From: Candidatus Gastranaerophilales bacterium
Lineage (GTDB): Bacteria > Cyanobacteriota > Vampirovibrionia > Gastranaerophilales > Gastranaerophilaceae
Direction: 5' to 3'
DNA length: 64,000 nt
NCBI GenBank assembly: GCA_944322845.1
Contig: CALUQE010000009.1
Span: 1 to 64,000, forward strand
Below, piece after piece: positions 59,871-64,000 of this stretch (position 1 is the stretch's first letter; every line of letters starts with the position of its first letter). The notes under the pieces were generated by a model, which saw only the letters and a list, made by a program, of their open reading frames with translations, did no database searches and was not told the origin of the DNA. A program made the position numbers and the translations under genes.

Positions 59871-60872
59871 CTACATATCTGTAACTATAATTCGTTTATC
59901 AGAAGTTATTTTATCTACATTTAAAACCGTATACAACGTCCCGTTATAAATTAATTCCTGCAAATAATATCCGTCATTTGTCTCTACATTATCACTTTCA
60001 ATAAATTCAAAAAGTTCATTTATTTTATCTATCAGCAATGCAAGTTTTAATTCATTACATTTCACAATGATAACCGGCTTTTTATCTAATGTCTTACCCG
60101 GACAAAGATTTAAAAACTTTTTTAAATTTAACACAGTAATGTAGTCTCCACGTAAATTCATAATTCCTTCAATAAAATCAGGTGTCCCGGGTACATGAGT
60201 AATTGTTGTATCTTTTAAAACTTCCTTGACATAGCTAAGTTCTATACAATATGAATCATCGCTGAGATTGAATGATATATATTTATTTTTCGCATGCAAT
60301 TCTCCGGAAGCCAATTTTAAACCCGCTTTGCTTGCAATAGCCAGCGTTCTTTTTTTCATAATACTTCTGGAGTTTTCGTCCTGAGGAAACAGTGCAGGAA
60401 TATCAATATCACCTGTTCCCATATCATGCTGCTTTAACAGATTTTCTATCGCATAAATATTGACTATAAAAATAGTTTCCTGTTCATATTTATAAAGAGA
60501 CTCAACCAGCGTTTTGTTATCAACAAACGGTATTGCATCAATCTTCGAAGCATCAAAAGGAAGTATACCAAGAACTTTATCCGCTATTACACCAAAAATT
60601 ATCTCATCCGTTTTTATAATAAGAAGTTCATTATTCGTATTATACTGCGGAACATTGATATTAAGATAAAACCTGATGTCAATAACATTTATTACAAAGT
60701 TATTGTATTTTAAAAGTCCTATAATATTATTAGGCAGTTTCTGCGGATAGTCGAGTTCCGGAAGCTTCATTATTTCAAGAACATTGTCAGTATTAACCGC
60801 ATACTTATTACCCCCCACGCGGAAATACAGATGAGTATTTTTCTTTTGTTCAATATAATTATTGCTGTTCAT
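59871..60872 (-). CDS. Double CheW-domain coupling protein
   Basis: 333 aa with two CheW domains: residues about 12-145 (start YFRVGGNKYAVNTDNVLEIM) and about 195-330 (start ISFNLSDDSYCIELSYVKEV, with GIMNLRGDYITVLNLKKFL). A charged linker of about 45 residues separates them. The second domain keeps the signature G-x-M-N-L-R-G; in the first it reads GLLKYNNFVINVID and is degenerate. It should couple the MCP at 62397 to CheA. It overlaps the receiver-GGDEF gene by 14 bases. Confidence 0.9.
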   Translation of the reverse strand: MNSNNYIEQKKNTHLYFRVGGNKYAVNTDNVLEIMKLPELDYPQKLPNNIIGLLKYNNFVINVIDIRFYLNINVPQYNTNNELLIIKTDEIIFGVIADKVLGILPFDASKIDAIPFVDNKTLVESLYKYEQETIFIVNIYAIENLLKQHDMGTGDIDIPALFPQDENSRSIMKKRTLAIASKAGLKLASGELHAKNKYISFNLSDDSYCIELSYVKEVLKDTTITHVPGTPDFIEGIMNLRGDYITVLNLKKFLNLCPGKTLDKKPVIIVKCNELKLALLIDKINELFEFIESDNVETNDGYYLQELIYNGTLYTVLNVDKITSDKRIIVTDM

Positions 60873-62313
60873 GTAAAACTACCCTGTTTCTGCCGCTTTC
60901 TTTTGCTTTGTATAACGCTTCATCCGCTGATTTAAGCATTTCGGCAGGAGAGTTAAACTCCTGATAATTCATAGTCAAACCTATACTTACGGTAACTTTG
61001 GCTTTAACTCCGTTGTATTCAAAATCATACTCTTCCACAGTTCTTCTAAGCCTTTGAACCGGAATAATCGCACCTTCGATATTAGTTTCCGGCATAATCA
61101 TTACCATTTCCTCGCCGCCGTAACGATATAAAAGGTCTGTTTTTCTAAACGCTGCTTTCATCAAATCCGCAACGGTTTTGAGTACATAATCACCGTACTG
61201 ATGTCCGTAAGTATCGTTAACCTTCTTGAAGAAATCAATATCCAGAATGGCAAGACTGAAGTCCGAAGGATGGCGCTTGGTTCGGTTATATTCCTGTTCA
61301 AGGCTTATTTCAAGCTGACGTCTGTTATAAAGCCCTGTAAGACCATCCAGAACAGACATGAATTCTTTTTCTGTATATTGATATTTCATTTTGAATATAG
61401 CAAGAAGCTCGCTTATCATAATATCAAAATACCTGAATGATGCGTAATCCATATCCTGACGGGTATAGAAGCAGATTCCGCCGATTAGTTTTTTGTCAAA
61501 TACAAGCGGAATAATTATTTTAGAAGTTAAATCCGTAAATTTATAGTCAAGTTCTTTACCGAGAAGAATTCTGACAACTTCAAACTTAGCATTTTTAACG
61601 CTTTTATACTCTTCCATTTTTCTGAAGAAATCGTATTGAATATCAGAAAGCAAGCTTTTATTGAGATTTCTCCCCAGAGTATCTATGTAAAGAATATTTT
61701 CGGCAAAATCATCCGGAGACGCAAAATAAATCCCTGCAACAGAATATTCTACAAATGAACTCAGAAGCGAGAAAAGCTTCTCAACCAGAACTCTTTCGTA
61801 GTTCATAAAGTCGCTCAAATTTCTAAATTCATTCGCAAATACTGATTTTAAAAGCAAATCGTTAAGAATAGTATTAAGCCTTACCTGCGCTGAATCCGGA
61901 GAAGATTTAGTAGTAAGAGCTGCTTTATATTCTTCCGTAAGAGGATATCTTCTGAGAGTAGCCTTTATATTTCTAACAAGCTCGTTCATGTCAATTGATT
62001 TGGAAAGAAAAAGCTGTGCACCTGCCTTTTTTCCCCAGAAACTGTCAATTTTTTTATCCAGAACGGTTAAAAGAATTACAGGTATTTTTTTAATTTCATC
62101 AACATTTTTAATCATTCTGCAAAGCTGATAACCGTCAATTACAGGCATCATAATATCTGAAAGAACAAGATCCGGAACGTATTCAAAAATCTTTTTATAT
62201 GCTTCGCCGCCGTTTGTTGCGGTCTCCACATCAAAACCATTTTGAATAAGCCCTTCCTTCAGAAACTTTAACTGGGTATCGCTGTCTTCTACCAATAAAA
62301 TCTTTGCTGCCAT
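60859..62313 (-). CDS. Response-regulator diguanylate cyclase (receiver-GGDEF)
   Basis: 484 aa. A CheY-like receiver (residues 4-120) with VEDS, phospho-Asp in LSDIMMPVIDGY and Lys in LSKSI. A GAF-like middle (about 150-310) precedes the GGDEF domain (about 320-480) with DIDFFKKVNDTYGHQYG and the active site YGGEEM, a variant of GGEEF. RKTD five residues upstream is an intact I-site. Phosphorylation by CheA would control c-di-GMP output, like WspR. First gene of the minus-strand operon. Confidence 0.93.
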   Translation of the reverse strand: MAAKILLVEDSDTQLKFLKEGLIQNGFDVETATNGGEAYKKIFEYVPDLVLSDIMMPVIDGYQLCRMIKNVDEIKKIPVILLTVLDKKIDSFWGKKAGAQLFLSKSIDMNELVRNIKATLRRYPLTEEYKAALTTKSSPDSAQVRLNTILNDLLLKSVFANEFRNLSDFMNYERVLVEKLFSLLSSFVEYSVAGIYFASPDDFAENILYIDTLGRNLNKSLLSDIQYDFFRKMEEYKSVKNAKFEVVRILLGKELDYKFTDLTSKIIIPLVFDKKLIGGICFYTRQDMDYASFRYFDIMISELLAIFKMKYQYTEKEFMSVLDGLTGLYNRRQLEISLEQEYNRTKRHPSDFSLAILDIDFFKKVNDTYGHQYGDYVLKTVADLMKAAFRKTDLLYRYGGEEMVMIMPETNIEGAIIPVQRLRRTVEEYDFEYNGVKAKVTVSIGLTMNYQEFNSPAEMLKSADEALYKAKESGRNRVVLHEQQ

Positions 62314-62396
62314 ATATTCGTATATTCCAATTTTGCCTGTTTTAGTATAAAATAATTATATAATAAAATAATTAAAAAAACTATAGGAGAGAAGAA

Positions 62397-63443
62397 GTGC
62401 AAAGTGAATTTAAAATCGGATTGAAACAGAAATTTAATATCAAGTGCGCATTAGATATGGCAGTGTTTATAGTTGCATGTTTGTTATTTTTATTTTTTGC
62501 AAAAGTAAACAGCGTTGCTCTTTATGATACAGTAGCATTTTTAGCTATAATCGTAGTGCTGCATCTTGCAGTACATCTACTTACAAAACAATGGATTCTC
62601 CGTTCAATCCGTGAGGCTGTATATATACAGTCTAATTCGCTTGCAGAAGCCACAACAGAACTTACAAATACAATAAGTTCACAAAAATACATTTCCGAAA
62701 ATCTTGCCGGCAATGCCAAAACTCTCTCTTCACTTATAGAAAAACTGAAGGCCTTGTCAGAAGAATGCTATACAACAACAAAAAATGCCGAAAAACAGGT
62801 TAACCAATCAATCAGTTTTTCGCAAAAAGAGCATGATTCAATTTCTTCTAATGCAGAAAAAATGCTCATATTAAGACAAAAAATTCAAATGATTGCGGAG
62901 CTTATTCTTGAGCTTTCCGAACACTCACAACAAATCGGAAGTACAATCAGTGTTGTAGATGACATTGCGGAGCAAACAAATATGCTTGCTCTTAACGCTG
63001 CAGTTGAAGCCGCAAGAGCCGGCGAACACGGTAAAGGCTTTGCCGTTGTTGCTGGTGAAATCAGAAAGCTGGCTGATGAATCAAAGCAGGCAATTACAAA
63101 GATTTCTTCACTTACAAATAACATTCAATGCACTACAAACTCTACTGTTATGGCAACAGAAGAAGGCTCAAAAGAAATTGAATCAGTGGTTAAAGATATT
63201 AATATTGTTTCTTCAAATTCCGAAACTCTTCTGAATTTAATCAAAGAAATCATGGATTCGCTTGAAATTTTGAATCAAAATTCCAAGAAGCAGAGCGACA
63301 TTATTGAACGTTTAAATGTTATAGATGAAGAGACATCTGCAATAGCAGAAAACCTGACTCAAACAATGTTATCCAATTCTGAAAAAATTTCAAAGTTGAA
63401 TAATTTGTCATATGATATCAAAAATTCCGCTATTGATAATTAA
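62397..63443 (+). CDS. Methyl-accepting chemotaxis protein without periplasmic sensor
   Basis: 348 aa, GTG start with GGAGAG upstream. Two adjacent membrane helices (about residues 18-37 and 42-62) have only a few residues between them, so no external ligand domain. The cytoplasmic coiled coil contains the signalling hairpin [20 protein letters not shown] (about 195-214) and [18 protein letters not shown]. It probably senses an internal or membrane signal, or relies on partner proteins. It lies just upstream of cheA and divergent from the receiver-GGDEF and CheW genes. Confidence 0.92.
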   Translation: MQSEFKIGLKQKFNIKCALDMAVFIVACLLFLFFAKVNSVALYDTVAFLAIIVVLHLAVHLLTKQWILRSIREAVYIQSNSLAEATTELTNTISSQKYISENLAGNAKTLSSLIEKLKALSEECYTTTKNAEKQVNQSISFSQKEHDSISSNAEKMLILRQKIQMIAELILELSEHSQQIGSTISVVDDIAEQTNMLALNAAVEAARAGEHGKGFAVVAGEIRKLADESKQAITKISSLTNNIQCTTNSTVMATEEGSKEIESVVKDINIVSSNSETLLNLIKEIMDSLEILNQNSKKQSDIIERLNVIDEETSAIAENLTQTMLSNSEKISKLNNLSYDIKNSAIDN

Positions 63444-63466
63444 GTTACAGCAAAGAGGGCGGCGGT

Positions 63467-64000
63467 TTGGACTTTTCAGGTAATGACAATACTAACAAAG
63501 AAATGTTTGCAATCTTCCAGGGTGAAGCGGAAGAAATTCTTGAACGCCTATTGAATAATCTTTTTGCGCTGGAAAAAACTCCGGCAAATAAAGAATTAAT
63601 TCTTTCAATATATCAGGATCTGCACAGCCTTAAAGGCGCAGTAAAAATGGTCGGATTCAATAATATTCAAATCATTTTTCACAAGATGGAAGACATTTTT
63701 GATGCTGTCAATAATGATCAATTTATACTTGATAATGATGTAATTAATTTAATGTCAAAAACCCTTGAGACAGCTTCAAAATATTTACAGGAATCAATAA
63801 AAAATTATAGAGAAATTATTGATGAAGGTTTTACTGCAACAATTTCCAATCTTGAATATATTCTGGAAATAGAAATAAATGAACAGAAGATGCAGCAAAA
63901 TAATATTATTTCTTCAATTGCCGATATTGCAGAAAATGCTCCGAAAACAGTTATGAGTACAAGCAATCAGGAAGAAATCAACAGTTCTTTCAATAATTGC
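63467..64000 (+). CDS. CheA-type histidine kinase, N-terminal part (cut by window edge)
   Basis: About 178 codons are visible; TTG at 63467 (GGGCGGCGG upstream) or ATG at 63503. An Hpt domain spans about residues 12-115, with the phospho-acceptor in QDLHSLKGAVKMVG. It starts 23 bases after the MCP gene. The kinase and CheW-binding domains lie outside the window. With the MCP, double CheW and receiver-GGDEF it completes a Wsp/Pil-like chemosensory set. Confidence 0.9.
   Translation, partial: MDFSGNDNTNKEMFAIFQGEAEEILERLLNNLFALEKTPANKELILSIYQDLHSLKGAVKMVGFNNIQIIFHKMEDIFDAVNNDQFILDNDVINLMSKTLETASKYLQESIKNYREIIDEGFTATISNLEYILEIEINEQKMQQNNIISSIADIAENAPKTVMSTSNQEEINSSFNNC

Overview
The window is AT-rich bacterial chromosome and is dominated by housekeeping, cell-envelope and signalling genes. 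The content points to a gut-type, non-photosynthetic relative of the cyanobacteria (Melainabacteria/Vampirovibrionia, most like the Gastranaerophilales). The clues are a cyanobacterial-style ribosomal protein L34, Gram-negative envelope genes (a lipoprotein, an outer-membrane-pilus-like AMIN protein, an aryl-polyene-like synthase set), type IV pilus assembly proteins, anaerobic metabolism (NrdG, ferredoxin-nitroreductase) and several lineage-style proteins sharing an N-terminal F-x-G motif. This assignment is inference from gene content; no rRNA is present.

Layout. 1-4040: type I restriction-modification operon (hsdR-hsdM-hsdS, minus strand, hsdS cut by the window edge). 4041-5174: gene-poor, with short repeats and tRNA-Asn. 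5175-8052: NrdG, an acyl-CoA synthetase, a type 4 uracil-DNA glycosylase. 8095-8358: tRNA-Gly with an unusual leader that matches the tRNA-Asn leader in architecture. 8372-10701: PilO-like and PilM-PilN fusion proteins. 10767-15227: nadA, rlmB, a sigma-70 factor, a large TPR protein. 15224-20898: a membrane protein, a CpaE/MinD-like ATPase, a membrane-anchored TPR protein, a diguanylate cyclase, tsaE, tsaB. 20899-25417: small accessory genes (a 24-aa hydrophobic peptide with an opposing promoter, an AbrB-like protein with a 38-bp perfect palindrome, tandem HTH proteins) around a two-component system. 25407-31954: CsaB-like transferase, Entner-Doudoroff kinase and aldolase, CHASE2 adenylate cyclase, two GNAT paralogues, an HD-domain protein. 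31999-41939: degenerate GAF/HD-GYP protein, SEC-C protein, rpmH, a 651-aa lineage protein, glycosyltransferase and sugar permease, a candidate non-coding transcript, anmK, a matrixin-like protease. 41950-46052: KS-dehydratase-ketoreductase-KS cassette in the apeOPQR order plus a divergent chain-length-factor-like protein. 46099-57033: SpoIID-like protein, adenine deaminase, GT9, LCP protein, nitroreductases, a kinase-like protein, a 10-TM metal exporter, a sugar-binding lipoprotein. 57027-64000: a chemosensory module (AMIN membrane protein, double CheW, receiver-GGDEF, MCP, CheA).

How the genes work together. Pilus assembly (PilM-N, PilO, AMIN protein, CpaE-like ATPase), the chemosensory module and at least three nucleotide-signalling proteins (two GGDEF proteins and an adenylate cyclase) suggest surface motility or attachment controlled by second messengers. 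Envelope genes (LCP, GT4, GT9, CsaB-like, AnmK, aryl-polyene-like synthase) form a second theme.

The most unusual signals are as follows. (1) Two unrelated tRNA genes each have a promoter, a copy of the tRNA 5' end, and an antisense copy of the tRNA D-arm in their leader. (2) A small type I toxin-antitoxin-like locus lies at 20946-21105. (3) An aryl-polyene-like core cassette. (4) Repeated promoters in which the -10 hexamer sits six bases before the ATG, implying leaderless mRNAs. (5) A promoter-to-terminator unit of about 270 nt without an ORF at 39955-40227.
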